Part shown: piece after piece, positions 1 to 12,779 of the stretch | How positions within the stretch are numbered: the stretch's first letter is position 1 | How the letters are laid out: every line of letters starts with the position of its first letter | Source: Alligator mississippiensis | Taxonomy: Eukaryota > Chordata > Crocodylia > Alligatoridae | Assembly: GCF_030867095.1 (NCBI RefSeq) | Contig: NC_081833.1 | Location: 73,227,395-73,291,394, forward strand | Length of the DNA stretch: 64,000 nt | Reading direction: 5' to 3' | Made by a program: the position numbers and the translations under genes | Notes under the pieces: generated by a model | Seen by the model: only the letters and a program-made list of their open reading frames with translations | Told to the model about the DNA's origin: nothing | Database searches by the model: none

Positions 1-2519
1 TTTGGTGCATAAGGGTTCAAAGAAGATGTTGCTTTGACTTTTTGCAGTGAAAACAGGTGTGGTTTCTGAAGAAATAAAATTATACTCTCCAATGATGACT
101 CTCTTCCTCACACTCAGAATTATTTTCAGTGCTTTAGAGAGCAAATTAAAATCATTACACAGCACTTCTCTCTGGTTTCTTTTTTATGTCAAATTGGGCA
201 TTTTAGAATATGAGACGTGTGTTTAAAGAAATTATGGAAGGAGAATTAAAAATAATCTAATACCCCTTTTCCCCAAATTACTGTAAATGGTGTGATTTCA
301 GACCAGTTTATGCTCTCTCGACCTTCTGTAACCCTATTGGCTTCGGTGAAGATGACTGAATGTAACAGAAAGCTCTGTCCATAAATGCTTCAGAAGTAAT
401 CCTTCCCCAAATTGCAGTCAACCACTGCCAACTTTCTTTTGCTGCATTTCTGATTTTGACATCACACTTCAAATTTGTGGTTGTTCCTTATTCTACCTCA
501 CCTACCTGAACATCTGTAGTTAATTTATTCAGAATAGTTGCTGAGTTTTTAATACTTTCTACATAACAGTTCTGGGGAGGCAAATGTATATATGTGGGAT
601 ATGTTGTATTATTTTAAAATATGTATTTGGAAGCATTCTGGGAATTAAAGCTAGTTTTAACACTACTTTCAGTAATATGGCAAATCCCTGTTGTTTAGAA
701 AATTACAAAACCCCCCTCCAAAAACAGAATTTAGTTTATGCTCAGCTTTATTTCAGAATAGAGAAATGTATTTAGAGTTCACCTGCACTTGGCGTTAGTA
801 CAGAACTTGTGATACACCAAATAGCTGTCTTTTTCTAGGATGTAATATCCACATAGTATGTCCTGGTTCCTGCTCTTTTGGCTTGCACAACGCCTGCAAA
901 GGTCCTGCTGTTTGGGTTTTCTTATCTGTGCAACTGTGCTCCATATATGCGGCCTATATTCAGTCTATGCCTTAGAAGGTAGGTGTCCATTTATGCACAT
1001 CTCTTTTTTTTCCCAGTCTGTTACTTGCTTTGTTCTACCATAGGTATTGCTAGATCAGATATTGCAGCAGTTATCGAATTAATAGATTGGCCAGTTGATG
1101 CCTAACCAGACCCTGGGCAATCTGTTAACCAGAGTCAGCTAGTGTTAGGTCTGGTTAGTATCAGGAGATAAACAGCCTTTAGTTGAAACATCAGGATCCC
1201 ACAGATTTAGCTAAGAATGAACAGTATGCAAACTATTCATTCGCTCTGTACATGGAGTGGGATGGGATGATTGTGAAGTTGCTTTGCTGTCCTTCCAAAC
1301 TTTATGATCTCCACTGTCAAGATGCATAACATTTATGGGACCTTGTTTTTCCTAGGAAAACTGGAGCTGGCATGGGCTTTACTATGAGAATAAAGCATAG
1401 TGAAGACAAACTAGTACTGATTGCATGAGTTAGAAGGTCAGAGTAACTCCTACCTAGGCCATTTTCATAGTCTCTAACTCAGCCTGCTACAATGGCTACA
1501 GATGGTCACTTTGACTAGCCTTTTCTTTCACTTTATTGAACCCAAGTTAAGGACATGCTGCTTTGTCCTAGTGAAGACAAACCCATAAAGTGTATTAGGT
1601 CAGATACAGATCTTTAATGGCCTGTTCCTGTAAAATCATGAAAATGAGGAGTGATTTGGCCAGAAACAAAAGATTTTTCCTGCAGATAGCAGCCCTTTAC
1701 TTACTATAAAGCTCAGTCATGGGGCTGTGTTTTATGAATGCAGTACATTTGTTACGCTTGCTGAAACCTGTAACCTACAGAATCCTCTTCAGTTGTATTT
1801 CCAACAGGGGCTTGTCCTGCTGTCCTTGAAGTGGATAAGAGGTCTGCCTTCTAACAGAATTGGGCTCGTTTTGTGGGGGACAGCTTTCTCTGTGATTTTG
1901 AACATCTCCTGGTTAAAGCAAAAATCCAAATGCAAGGTGCATTAATTACCTTTCAATTTATAACCTCAAGAGGAGGGGTGCATTCAGTCCAGGGCTCACG
2001 GCTCTCACCTACATGTGTTTCCCATTTCTCTTTCTCTATGGTGTGGATTCTCACTGCGCTATAGCCAAGCCCTACCTGAAGAGGCAACCAGTTGTCATGT
2101 TATGAGTTGAATAATTCACACCTCGTAGATCTATCTTTTTCAGCTTTCTGCAGACTCAGGCAGGTACCCATTCTCCTTAAGTGACATTTCCTAAATTTCC
2201 TTTCGATCTACATGAGCAAGAAACATTAAGATCTTTAGGTTATGATCCCAAGGCAAGAGGCTCTTGCCAAGGATTTATGGTACCCTTTTCTTAAGCTTAA
2301 CCTGGGCAGGAATGTACAAGATGCTTTATTGATGATCAGACCACAAGGTTGCCATCCTGAACAGGCTTTGAAGATGAAAAGCTTTAAGGATATGCTATGA
2401 CTATTCCATTTGCTGTGTATTTGCGACTATAAATCAAAGCACAGGTTATGCTCAGCCACAGATGCAGCATATTTTTCATCCACTGTAAATACAGTAATGG
2501 GGCAGGATTGTTGCAGGTT
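1..2519. other. no gene seen
   Basis: AT-rich, mostly single-copy sequence. Short frames have no recognisable product. A minor inverted pair, CTAACCAGACC (1102-1112) and GGTCTGGTTAG (1148-1158), is the only structure noticed. Confidence 0.6.
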
Positions 2520-2660
2520 ACTTTCAAATCTCTTCTCTGTCACAGATTTCCTGCACCACCTTGGGCAAGTCACTTAAGCCCAGAAAAATGGGAGTTGGGC
2601 CTTTTCAGATGGATGATTAGTCTGTGCCCATTCCCCTCCCTTCTCTCAGGAGCACAGCAA
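2520..2660 (+). mobile_element. MIR SINE remnant
   Basis: The diagnostic MIR segment CTTGGGCAAGTCACTTAA is intact near 2562-2580, followed by a degraded 3' part. MIRs are ancient tRNA-derived SINEs, inactive for well over 100 million years. Confidence 0.75.
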
Positions 2661-3802
2661 TCAATGCATTCAAGATGGTGAACACCTCAAATCTTCCTGC
2701 CGGAGGTCATGTTAGCACTTACAAAATATGCTCTCTTGCTTAAGGAAAAAATTAAATAGTCTATACTGGTCACAAATGGGGTTTCTTTTCATTTCTTGTC
2801 TGCCCAGTGGTACAACTGAATGCATTTCACCATATGTGAGAGAAGAGAAAGTTCAGCAGAACAATGACAAATACCTAAAGTGGAGCCGAAGCCAACGTTG
2901 CTTAGAAGCAATTAAAAATAAGATCTGTCTATTCTTTCTGCAGCCTGGTGTGTCTCTTGTGTCCTTGCTTGTCATGTGGTTTGGTGCATTCTTTCCAGCT
3001 ACTTTCATGGTACAAACAAATTAGGCCTTTTTATATTACTTATGCATGCACTGAGGGCTCCATCCTGTTAGATCCTGAGCAACACCTGGAGCTCTTGAGC
3101 ACAAACAAGTCAGCTGGAGCTTAATGGCAGCGCAGGGCACAGAGAGCACAGCAGGAGCGAGCCTCGGCCGCGGAAGCAACCGTCCCAGGTGTTACACCCT
3201 GCAAATGGTTTTTCCAAGAAGCATTTTCCCCCCTCCGTTCTGTGCTAATTTGCGGGGAAGAGGATCGAAGGAATCACGGGATCAAACAAGCTGAGCCTTG
3301 GACAGGACCGTTCGGCATTAGAAACGTGGTCGCTTCGGAGCTGATCTTCTTTTGTCGAGTGATATTAGTCACAGCACGGTGTGTGGCACTGAAATCTGAG
3401 GCAATGTAATCTGCTAACAATAAAACGGAGGTGGCTAGCTGCCACTCAGCGCTGAAGCTATATGATCGTTAGGGTTTTCCTCGAGACGTTTACGTCCGTG
3501 CGTTTCCTGGAACGAGAGCAAGGCCACACAGCTTCAATCCACCGAAAACAAGGAGGAGTAAACAAGGGCTGTTGCTGTGTAGTCTCTGGTGCCTGAGTGA
3601 CAGAACGGAGACTGTTTCCCCAGACCAGAAAAACCAACCTCAGCCTAGGTTGGGAAGCCGTGGAAACCCTGATTCTGTTTCGTGAAGGCAGGCCCTCACC
3701 CACAGCGCCTCGCCGACTTCATTGGGGTTACGTGTGGGTCAATTCCTGCAAAGCAGATTCAGGGATCAGGGCATCGTTCTGGGAAAATTTTTCAGGTGAA
3801 GT
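2661..3802. other. no gene seen
   Basis: Single-copy sequence with slightly raised CpG at about 3140-3560 but no supported coding region or repeat family. Confidence 0.55.
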
Positions 3803-3911
3803 AAATAGCATCATAGGATAGTAGGGCCTCGGGGAGTCATCTCATTCAACCCCACCACTGAAAGCAGGATCATCCCTGTCTAAACCACCCTAGACAAGTG
3901 TTTGTCTAAAC
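3803..3911 (-). mobile_element. CR1 LINE 3' fragment
   Basis: ATCATAGGATAGTAGGGCC, then TCATTCAACCCCACCACTG and GCAGGATCATCCCTGTCTAA, follow the order of a reversed CR1 3' end. It is cut off at 3911 by a hAT-like end. Confidence 0.75.
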
Positions 3912-4000
3912 CAGTGGTTCTCAACCATGGCACCCTGCGGTACCTTGAGTTCCTCTCAAGGGTGCCATGGGCTACCACGCAATATTCACACTGTTCAATA
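3912..4000 (+). mobile_element. hAT-type terminal fragment
   Basis: CAGTGGTTCTCAACC at 3912-3926 is the characteristic terminal inverted repeat of Charlie-type hAT transposons. The other end is not found before the next CR1, so the copy is partial or truncated. It lies between two CR1 pieces. Confidence 0.5.
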
Positions 4001-4002
4001 GC

Positions 4003-4290
4003 TTTCATAGACATTAGGGGCTGGAAGGGACCTCGCAAGATCATCGGGTCCAGCCCCCCACACCAGGGGCAGGAAGTCAGCTGGAGTCAGAGCACCCGAG
4101 CAAGATAAGTGTGCAAGCATTTCTTAAAGGTATCCAGAGTAGGTGCTTGCACCACTTCTGGGGAAGTCTATTCCAGACTCTGGAGACACAGATGGTAAAG
4201 TTTTTCCTTATGTCCAGTCTAAAACGGTCTTCCAGTGTGCAAATATGACTCGGAAGATAAACCAGAGATTTCATATAAGAATCCATACTG
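4003..4290 (-). mobile_element. CR1 LINE 3' fragment, crocodilian/turtle type
   Basis: AGGGGCTGGAAGGGACCTCG, then CAAGATCATCGGGTCCAGCC, begin a reversed CR1 tail. It continues through AGTCTATTCCAGACTCTGGA and CTTATGTCCAGTCTAAA. It is one of the better preserved copies in the window and helps point to a sauropsid genome. Confidence 0.85.
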
Positions 4291-5009
4291 TCAGAAAGAT
4301 AATGACCTATAGTTGACTAAAATATGCTCATGGTATCGAAGGAAGGAGACCATACTCCCTGCTATGAAGGACGGCCAAAACCCCTACAGTCCATCAAAAT
4401 GTTGAATTTTTTTATGGGTGGGGAATTCAATTAGCTTTTTAAATTTGGATAGAGAAAAGAACAGGAAATGTTGGTTACATTTCTCATTGCAGCATTTGAA
4501 ACATTGTAACCACCTCTTTCTCCCAAGCGGATGTAGGGCAAAAAATGTTTTCATGTTGTGTGATTTCTCCAGTTCACGTTCAAGAACAGCCCCAATGAGC
4601 AGTCACTGGGGCGGAAACATCTGTAACCATGGCCATTGAGACCATGTTAACTAGCAAAATGTACACAACAATCTGCATCACTTATGTTCTGAAAGATTTG
4701 ATTTCCTCATTGCCACCTATTAACGATAATCTCCCTGACAAGCAAAAGAGCCACTTCCCATCTTTTCATCTATATTGTTCTTGTCATCTGTTATAAATAT
4801 CACAGAGAATTATCCCTTCCCCACACTCACATAGGTAAAAAACAAAAAACCTTAGGATTTTTCATCTTTCCATCTTCAAAGCACTTAATAAATGTTTAGA
4901 GTCATGTATCCTGCCATTGTTCTGTGTATGGACATCTCACAGAAGTCAGTAGGAGAAATGATTTCAGGATATGGTCCTCACTAATTAATCTTCTTCCAAT
5001 GGACCTGGT

Positions 5010-5070
5010 TAGCAAGAGCCACATTTTACAGATGGGAGAGCTAAGGCTGCTGTAATTGGGCACCTGGGCG
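5010..5070 (-). mobile_element. MIR SINE fragment
   Basis: CATTTTACAGATGGGAGAGC resembles the reverse complement of the MIR core. It is short and diverged. Confidence 0.45.
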
Positions 5071-5599
5071 TAGACTCAACTGGGGAGGTTATGTATTGTG
5101 CTGCCTATGGAAGTCACTGCTGGAAGTTGGGTACCTAGGTTTCTAGCTGGATTTCCATTCATGTCATATTTTTTCTTTTTCAATTCACATACGGTACTCC
5201 TCGTGTTTATACATGGTAAGTGTGTGTGGTGCCTGTACTACTCCTTTCTGCCCTGTAGATGTTACTACCTCAGTGCTGGCAAATAGCTTTGACAGATCCA
5301 AGCCTACTCCTACAACTGAGAACCTCTATACTGTCCTTTGCAAGCCAACGGGGACACAAGGGGCTTTATCAACATGAGCTCCTCTCCATTTCAATGACAC
5401 TGCCACTCTAAGGTTTTTTTGGTCGAGCTGGCCTTCCTTATGGCATAGACATCTGCCTTCCCAGGGGCTCACTCTTGATTTCAAATCTTCCCTGTTCAAA
5501 ATAGTCTTGGTTCCACCATGTCGGAAGAGACGGAGCAGCAATAAGCCTGCTCCTACATGATGGCTGTGACAAGCTTGATTTCTTCCCTCTGTTTTCATG

Positions 5600-6010
5600 G
5601 AATCAGAGAAAATACAACTAAAAGGGACCTTGGAAGATCATCTACTCCAAACATTTGCCCTAAGGTAAAATCAACTATACCTAAAACTATCTCCGATACA
5701 AGTTTGTCTAAGTTGCTCTTCAAAACCCCCCAGGACAGAGTCCACGACTTCCCTGGATAATCTGTTCTAGCACTCAACTGTGCTTACAGCTACAAGGTTG
5801 TTTTCTACTGTCTTAATCTCCCTTTTTGCAATTCAAACCCATTCTTTCTTGTTCTATCCCCAGTGGGCAAAGAGACCAACATATAACTCTTGCTTTCTGT
5901 GGCAACCTTTTATATATTCAATACTGTTCCCTTGTCTTCCAGCTATCCCCATATGAGCTGCTCTATCTCTTGTCTCCAAGAGTAGGACTTTACACTGAAC
6001 GGTTTCAAAT
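5600..6010 (-). mobile_element. old CR1 LINE fragment
   Basis: AAAAGGGACCTTGGAAGATCA begins a reversed CR1 3' end. AAGTTGCTCTTCAAAACCCC, CTTCCCTGGATAATCTGTTC and CTTAATCTCCCTTTTTGCAA follow in CR1 order. It is strongly diverged. Confidence 0.7.
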
Positions 6011-6059
6011 CTCACCTCCTACCTAGCTTTTCCAGAACTGTGATAGCTGTAGGTCGTTT

Positions 6060-6240
6060 GGCTCTGGGCAGATTCAACCATAATCAAATATGCTGATGAC
6101 TCAAACATTGGAAGGGGAGCATGTAAAGAAGCATGTAATAAAAGCAGACTAGGAGCAGCTGTGTGCAATGCAGAGTGGCAGAGGTCTTGTTTCGTTCTTT
6201 GTTTTTTGAGGGGGGTTGCATTCATCTGCTCCAAGAAAAA
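6060..6240 (+). mobile_element. possible CR1 reverse-transcriptase remnant
   Basis: A short frame near 6085-6120 reads KYADDSNIGRG, resembling the FADDTKLGG catalytic segment of CR1 reverse transcriptase. Similarity fades quickly on both sides, so the call is tentative. Confidence 0.35.
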
Positions 6241-8681
6241 AGTCTGGGAACCCTAAAATAACCTTGTGCTGGGCTATTCCACTTGTAGCTGCAAAAATGG
6301 CTACTTAGCACCCACCCTATGGACCATGAGAGAGCACTAGCTGATTCGGTTAAGAGAGGAAGAGCCGTGGTTTTTGATACCATAGCATCAGGTATACGTA
6401 AAGGAAAGACTAATGCGCTCTAACAGAATTGCAGGAGAAAGCATGAGGGGAAAGCTTCATTCATGACCCAGCTTGCAAAAGCTGTTGTATTTCTGCACAT
6501 TAACGCTTGAAAGTCCACTGCTGTCAATTTGGCGTGATGCTGAGCAGCCTGCTAGCATGACTGTCTTAATCTTTTAAAGGAGATTAACCCTCACATTTTA
6601 AGCTGAGGGTTGCATTTTCAGAAGGTTTCCAGTCATTGTGCTGTTTGGGCTCCCAAATGTAATGTTTTCCACTGCTGAAGGGAGTGATTACTCTGGCAGT
6701 TGACATATGGGATCTTTCCTTTACTACCATCTATAAATACAGTCTGAGTGGCAATCCCTGTTTCATGTGAATTCTTGAGACAACAGGTTCCTTCAAAACT
6801 TTCCAGGCTCCTTGACATCTCACTTTCCCAGATGAGTGTCTTTATTTGTGTGGTAATTCGCCTAAAACCATGCTGTACAAGTTAGGGTTTTACCTATTGC
6901 TAAATCCTCACAGCCTGGTTTGACTGGCACAGGTTATTTTTTTTTTTACATTGGTGTAACCTCATGGACTTGCATGGACTTATTTCCTTCTGTACACCAA
7001 AGTGAGATCAGAATCAGGCCTTCATTTCATCGGGGACCAGCAGACATCCTGAGTCACGCTGTGTTGTTCCAACATCCAAAGGAGACTGTCTTGCACTTGT
7101 GATAGTCCCTTCCTCCATGTTCTTTCCATGACAGTCTTGAAGACAACCGAGGGTCTACAACAGCCTCCCAATAGGCCAGAAAACCCCAAACTGGCTTTAA
7201 GATGGAGTTTACAAACAGGATTATAGGACTTGGTTGCTAGTGACCCCAGGAGACCAGACTCAGTGACCCAGGAGCCCCACTTCATGCCCATGTTCCTACA
7301 GACCCACTTTTGGACCTCAACAACGAATGGTCCCCATGATCTTCATTGCTCTGCAGTGAAGAATCGCCAACTTTTCTGCTTTTGTATGGAGCTAGCCCTG
7401 TTATTTGCAGGGAAACTTTAGCTAAATAACAGGCTTCCTCTTACATTTCAAGCCTGTTTGTGAGGAGGATCTGCTTTCATTCTCTGTGTCATTTCTCAAG
7501 CCTCACCCATGAATGGAGGGTCAGTGGGATTTATGAGTACACACTAGATTTACAAGGGGACCGATAGGATGTCGTCTATGCATAAGTGCTGACAGTCTCA
7601 AGCTGCTTAGTACCTGTGTCCTAATGGGATGGAAAACCTGTGATGGATGTGTTCAGAGCACCTGATACAGTCTGGGATGGGGTGAGGTTGCCTTTCCTTC
7701 ACTGGCATGCCTAATTCATTTGTCTATGATGTGAGAGATCCAGGTTCAAATCCCTTCTCACCTTCCTTTTCAGGAGTAGCTGTTGATTAGGAGTTGAGGA
7801 CCCCAGGTTTGGCCATGTACTTGAGACACTTAAATCCCTTTCTGGATCTGGGATGAAGCCCCTTCCAGAAGTGGATGTTAGAAACTTAAGTCTCTTAGGT
7901 GTTTTTTTTCCTTACAGTTATCATCTCTTAAAATTTCCCACTGTTACTAACCTCCTTTCAGCTCCACTGGTTGTACCCACGCTGCAGTCAAAAGCGTAGA
8001 GTTGGCTGCCAAATATTTCTGGGAAAAATATAAACTGTGCACACTTTAGCTGATTGGGGCTGGGCTGGGATGATGGTGATGAAATTAAATTAAGATGTTT
8101 CAGTGAATTTTATGTTTTAGGCACCAAAAAGGAAACAGATACTTGGATGCAAAACTAACTTAATTCCAATTTGGATTTTTTTTTTTTTTAATGCATAAAA
8201 GAAATGGACAGTTTCATCCAAACTGACTCATTTTTCCTGAGCACTTTGGTGAAGGGGAAAAAGCGGCACCTGATAGATGTATTTTGGTGGGAACTGTTTA
8301 AAGATTTAGACAAAGAGCTGAGTTGTCTGCTGGTAAATAACACAGTGTTCGAGCCTCCAGTGAACCCAAGGAGACCTGTTTATATTAAGCCTCTTCCTAT
8401 TGCTAGCACCACTGCAGCTGGAAAGGATAAGTCCGCTTGAAGGGGTATGTTTGGATGGCTCTTCTTGCATGCATGTAGGCAGAATGCCTTCTGCCTCACC
8501 CTGGTTATTCGAGCCCTCGGTGCTTGCCCTCATTGCGTTTCGTGCTTTTTGTTCTGCTTTGCATGTGGTTGTGCATGGGCACCCGGTGCTGCTTGTCAAG
8601 GCATCCTAGAAAAGAGGGACTCAATGAACTAGGTGCAGGCCTCTCCCATCGTGCAGCCCTGAAGGAGCTGCCCCCAAGAAG
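6241..8681. other. mostly unremarkable sequence
   Basis: Apart from the tRNA-like repeat at 7.6 kb nothing is recognised. A 78-codon plus-strand frame at 8204-8440 has no similarity I know and lacks splice or promoter context. Confidence 0.55.
7620..7765 (+). mobile_element. tRNA-like interspersed repeat
   Basis: GAGAGATCCAGGTTCAAATCC near 7733-7753 contains a perfect B-box-like GGTTCAAATCC and resembles a repeat frequent in turtle and crocodilian DNA. The A box is not clear, and this is not a functional tRNA. Confidence 0.4.
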
Positions 8682-8695
8682 GCAGCAGATGGCGC
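8682..8695 (+). promoter_or_regulatory. CTCF-like motif downstream of FOXF1
   Basis: GCAGCAGATGGCGC matches 13 of 14 positions of the CTCF core CCASYAGRKGGCRS, and the following TG extends the match. It lies about 6 kb beyond the FOXF1 3' end. Such a site could mark an insulator or loop anchor between FOXF1 and the next downstream gene. Confidence 0.5.
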
Positions 8696-8855
8696 TGTCG
8701 CTGTTCTCAGCAGAGCCTGGCAAGGCCGCTTGACCACTTAACTCCTCCACTGCCGGTGATTTTGGGCCTCCTGGAAATGTTGCAGTTCCTAGTGCCTTCT
8801 AGATCTGATCCTTCCCTCCGCCACACACACACCTTCTTTCCTTGGTGAGTGCCTG

Positions 8856-8903
8856 GGATATATATATATATATATATATACACACTTAGATATATATATA
8901 CAT
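8856..8903. repeat. (TA)n microsatellite
   Basis: Two TATATA runs lie around CACACTTAGA, in sequence that is otherwise unremarkable. Confidence 0.9.
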
Positions 8904-10351
8904 CACACCTACCCCTCCCATAGTCTTTTGAATCAATGCCTCGGTTTCTTTTCCTAACTCTCAAATAGCAACAGTTCACCCTTTCCTAAAGGCGGGTCTT
9001 AAAGTGGATGAAGAACAATTGCAAGCCTTCACTGACCTTGTGAAAGACTTAACCCACTGTCTGCCTAAGGTCTTCCTCTGGATTGGCCCTGTTTCAAATA
9101 TGTGTCAGGCCCAGAGGTACCTACCTCTGCTCACACAGATTTCCCAAGGAGACTATCAGGCTGTGTGTATCAAGGGCAAGGCTGGACATGGTCCTCTAGG
9201 TGATATTCTTGTCATCAAAGCCATTGGAGCATCTCAAATTAAATGTACATGCTAGGCCCAGGTCCCCTCACTGGTCCAAGCTATGATTGGGGAAATGACT
9301 TAAATGATGAGCAATCTTTGTGGTGTCTGACCCCACGCAGGAGACACTTGAGTCATATGCTATTTCCAGCTCATCTTTCCTGCTTGTACCTGAGCATAAA
9401 TTCAGATCCACTAATGTCATTCCCATTCCTAGTATCAAGGATAATATTTGGTACCAGTTGGAAGAAAGCACAGTGGAAATGAAAGGGCTCACCCTGAACA
9501 GGAGAAGGGTTGGGAATGGAAGAAACCCATAGAGTGCCATCCTTTCCTCCCTGATCATAGGGGGATGAGATGGAGAGCAGGCTGTCTGTTTAGACTGTGC
9601 TCACTGGCTTGAGGCATATGTGGTGTCCATGGTATGTGGTGGTTCTGTTTTTTCCAGGTTTTTCTCTTCTTTCTCTCTTTTTTTTTGGTGCGGGGGGGGG
9701 GTGTGAACCATACCAACTCTTTCCTGGGGAATGGGCCTGGTGAAGACTGGGTGTGCATCTCGCAAGGTGCTCTTCTCTCCTTTCCCCCTACCCAGGCTTT
9801 CCAGGGATTTATTGTGTACACAAAAGGCAAGCCTGAAATGAATCTGGAGGCCGAAAATGAATCTTGCAGCAAGATAAGGAGACTTCAAGGAAAACAACCA
9901 CTTGGCAGAGTTTGAACTTCTAACCCCTGGATCTTTATCTTTGGCGCACCTAGTACAGATATTTGCTTCAGAAGCAAAATCCCTGACCTGAGGTTGTACG
10001 TTAAAATATACGTTAACACGGATCAGGTCTGGCAGAGCTACTCAGAGAAATGCATTTAGATAGAAAGATGGATGGGTAGCAAGACAGAGAATACTTTAGG
10101 GCTGAGATTTCTTTTTGACCTGTGTAGTTTAAATTGTTTCTAAACTAAATAGATATAAGGGATGCAGAAATTAATAAATGTATACATATATCTGTGTGTA
10201 TGCATGTATAGTGTTGTACTAAAATATATAAGTAAATTAGAGTATATATAGTGTTATGTGGAGGTATATGTATGGACTGTGCATGAATGGCTTTTTATTT
10301 ATTTTGCACAAGTATATCTGTATCTACCTCTATCTCTATATTCCAGGAAAG
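8904..10351. other. no gene seen
   Basis: Single-copy sequence with T-rich and G-rich runs near 9655-9705. The plus-strand frame at 9004-9255 (83 codons) is open but unrecognised and probably chance. Confidence 0.55.
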
Positions 10352-10462
10352 GTATATGGGAGAGGCAAGGGTTTCTTAGGGTGGTCTCTTTTATTGAACT
10401 AACTGTATAGTTTGGATTGAGTTAGACAAGCTTTCTAATACAAGGCTGTCTTCATCAGGTCT
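10352..10462 (-). mobile_element. unclassified sauropsid repeat tail
   Basis: Read on the minus strand it gives GATGAAGACAGCC, AAAGCTTGTCTAACTC and TTAGTTCAATAAAAGA in that order, a pattern recurring in crocodilian and turtle genomes. I cannot assign its family. Confidence 0.5.
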
Positions 10463-10700
10463 TCATAGGAAAGCAATACAGGGCTGGAAAGGACTTTGGC
10501 TACGAGTTCATCCAGCTCATCCACCTGTTCTGAAGCAGGCTGGTATTTATCTAGCTGCTCCCCCACAAATGTTTGTTTAACCTGTTCTTAAAAAAACTTG
10601 TAATGAAGACGATCCCACAGATAGCTGTTTCCAGGCCTTCACTGCCCTTGTAGTCAGAAAGACGTTCTTCAAAAGATTGGATCATAGGAAGGCTTCACTG
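10463..10700 (-). mobile_element. CR1 LINE fragment
   Basis: CAGGGCTGGAAAGGACTTTGG, CTGTTCTGAAGCAGGCTGG, GTTTAACCTGTTCTTAAAAA and CCTTCACTGCCCTTGTAGTC follow a reversed CR1 3' region. It abuts the TAGA satellite. Confidence 0.75.
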
Positions 10701-10714
10701 TGAATTAAATGGAT

Positions 10715-11260
<546 letters not shown>

Positions 11261-11399
11261 ATTAAATTGATTACACTCTTATCTAGCTAGCTATCCTAGT
11301 CTGATAGACAGACATCTGGGTAAATATCGATACCAGTATCTGTCTGCCTGTCGGGGTAGCTATAGATACCCATAGCTGCCCATGTCTGTATATAAGTTG

Positions 11400-11840
11400 C
11401 ACACCCGGGGACGTGTGTGCGTGCGAGCGGCCCGAGTGGAAGCGCCTGCGGGTGCAGGGACGGGCTGGGCTCGCAGCCGCGCTGGCCTCCGGCCCCGGGA
11501 CAGCCTCGCTGGATCCCTGCGCGTCCCGCTGTGTTTTTAGCAGCAGCTTCCCGCCCCACCGCGGCTGCACTGGCCCGCAGCGGCCCCCGGGCCGAGCTCC
11601 GGCGCTGGGGCTGGTGCGGCCGGTCCCTGCGCGCCGCGCCTGCACGGGCTGCGCTAAGGGGACATGCCCCGGGGCAGCCCCTGCTCCACGGCGGCTCCAG
11701 CCCCGCGGCCGCCCGCAACTAGCCGGAGCCGCGGGTGCAGCCCCGGGTGCGGGGAGCGGGGACCGGGCTGCTTCCCCCGCTCCTGGTTCACAGTCCCGTC
11801 CCGCTGCCCGCACTGAGCCGGACCCGGTGTCAATACGCGG
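11400..11840. other. CpG-rich segment A
   Basis: About 430 bp of GC-rich, CpG-dense sequence stands abruptly between a TAGA array and a TG-rich minisatellite, 3 kb beyond the FOXF1 3' end. Open frames in every phase are composition effects with no recognisable protein. It could be an orphan CpG island or the promoter of an unannotated transcript. Confidence 0.6.
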
Positions 11841-11844
11841 GGAT

Positions 11845-12560
11845 TATGTATTATATGTGTGTGTGTCTGTAAACATTGGAGGATTAGGTAGTATGTGTGT
11901 GTGTAAACACTGAGGGATTAGGGACTATGTATGTCTGAGTGTAAATAGTGGGGGATTATGTATTTATATACGTCTGAGTTGTGTGTGCGTGTATGTGCCT
12001 ATGCACACACGCATATATAATACCCCGCGTTTACAAACGCTGGGGATTAGGGACTGTGTGTCTGGGTGCGTGTAAATGTTGGGGGATTATATATGTGTGT
12101 ATTATGTCTGTCTATGTAAACATTGGGGGATTAAGTACTGTATATTGTGCGTTATGTGCGTGGGTGCAAACACTTGGGGGATTAGGTACTATATGTGGGT
12201 GTATAAATATTGGGGATCATATATTATATATGTGTGCGTGTGTAAATATTGGGGGATTAGGTGCGTTATATTTGTGTGTGTGTGCAAATATCGGGGGATT
12301 ATGTATTATATAGGTGTGCGAGATAAATGTATGCATACACACATATGTACATGTAAATGTGTGTGTGCCTATAACATAGGTGTGCGAGATATGCAGGGGG
12401 TCGGACTCGATGATCTACTGAGGTCCCTTCCTGCCCTAACATCTATGAATCTATATTTATATATACGTCTATGCGTAAGCAGTGGGGGATGAGGTGTTAT
12501 ATATATGTACGTTATATATGTGCCCGCGCGTGTAAACACTGGGGGGAGGATGCTGCATTG
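11845..12560. repeat. degenerate TG-rich minisatellite
   Basis: About a dozen units of roughly 45-60 bp share GTAAACAYTGGGGGATTAGG followed by a TATATGTGTGTG-type tract. The array sits between CpG-rich segments A and B and is interrupted by a CR1 3' tail at about 12395-12455. Cys/Gly-rich frames on the plus strand merely translate the repeat. Confidence 0.85.
12395..12457 (+). mobile_element. CR1 LINE 3' tail
   Basis: GGGGGTCGGACTCGATGATC, CTGAGGTCCCTTCCTGCCC and AACATCTATGAATCTATA are the terminal bases of a CR1 copy with its short terminal repeat. It is inserted inside the TG-rich minisatellite and so is younger than that array. Confidence 0.85.
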
Positions 12561-12779
12561 TCTCCTATACGCTATGTACGTGTATTACCGCATCATAGCA
12601 TTACGGTGGTCCTGTATCTGATGCATAACCCCTAACGTGTGTTACATACAGCAGCAAGTTCACATTGAATAAGATCGCATTGCAATCATAAAAGAGGATC
12701 TATCCCCGCACTGTTTGCACGCGCACACGCATGTACACACACAAGCACACAGAGGCACTTTTTAGGCACAAAATGGACT

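Noticed and set aside
7733-7753. tRNA gene suggested by a B-box-like sequence
   Set aside because: There is no convincing A box, acceptor stem or anticodon arm. It fits a tRNA-derived repeat remnant.
8204-8440. possible exon of a neighbouring gene (78 codons)
   Set aside because: The translation is not low-complexity, but it matches no family I know. It does not resemble MTHFSD and lacks supporting splice context.
9004-9255. possible exon (83 codons)
   Set aside because: Open but unrecognised, with no neighbouring exon candidates. A frame of this length is expected by chance.
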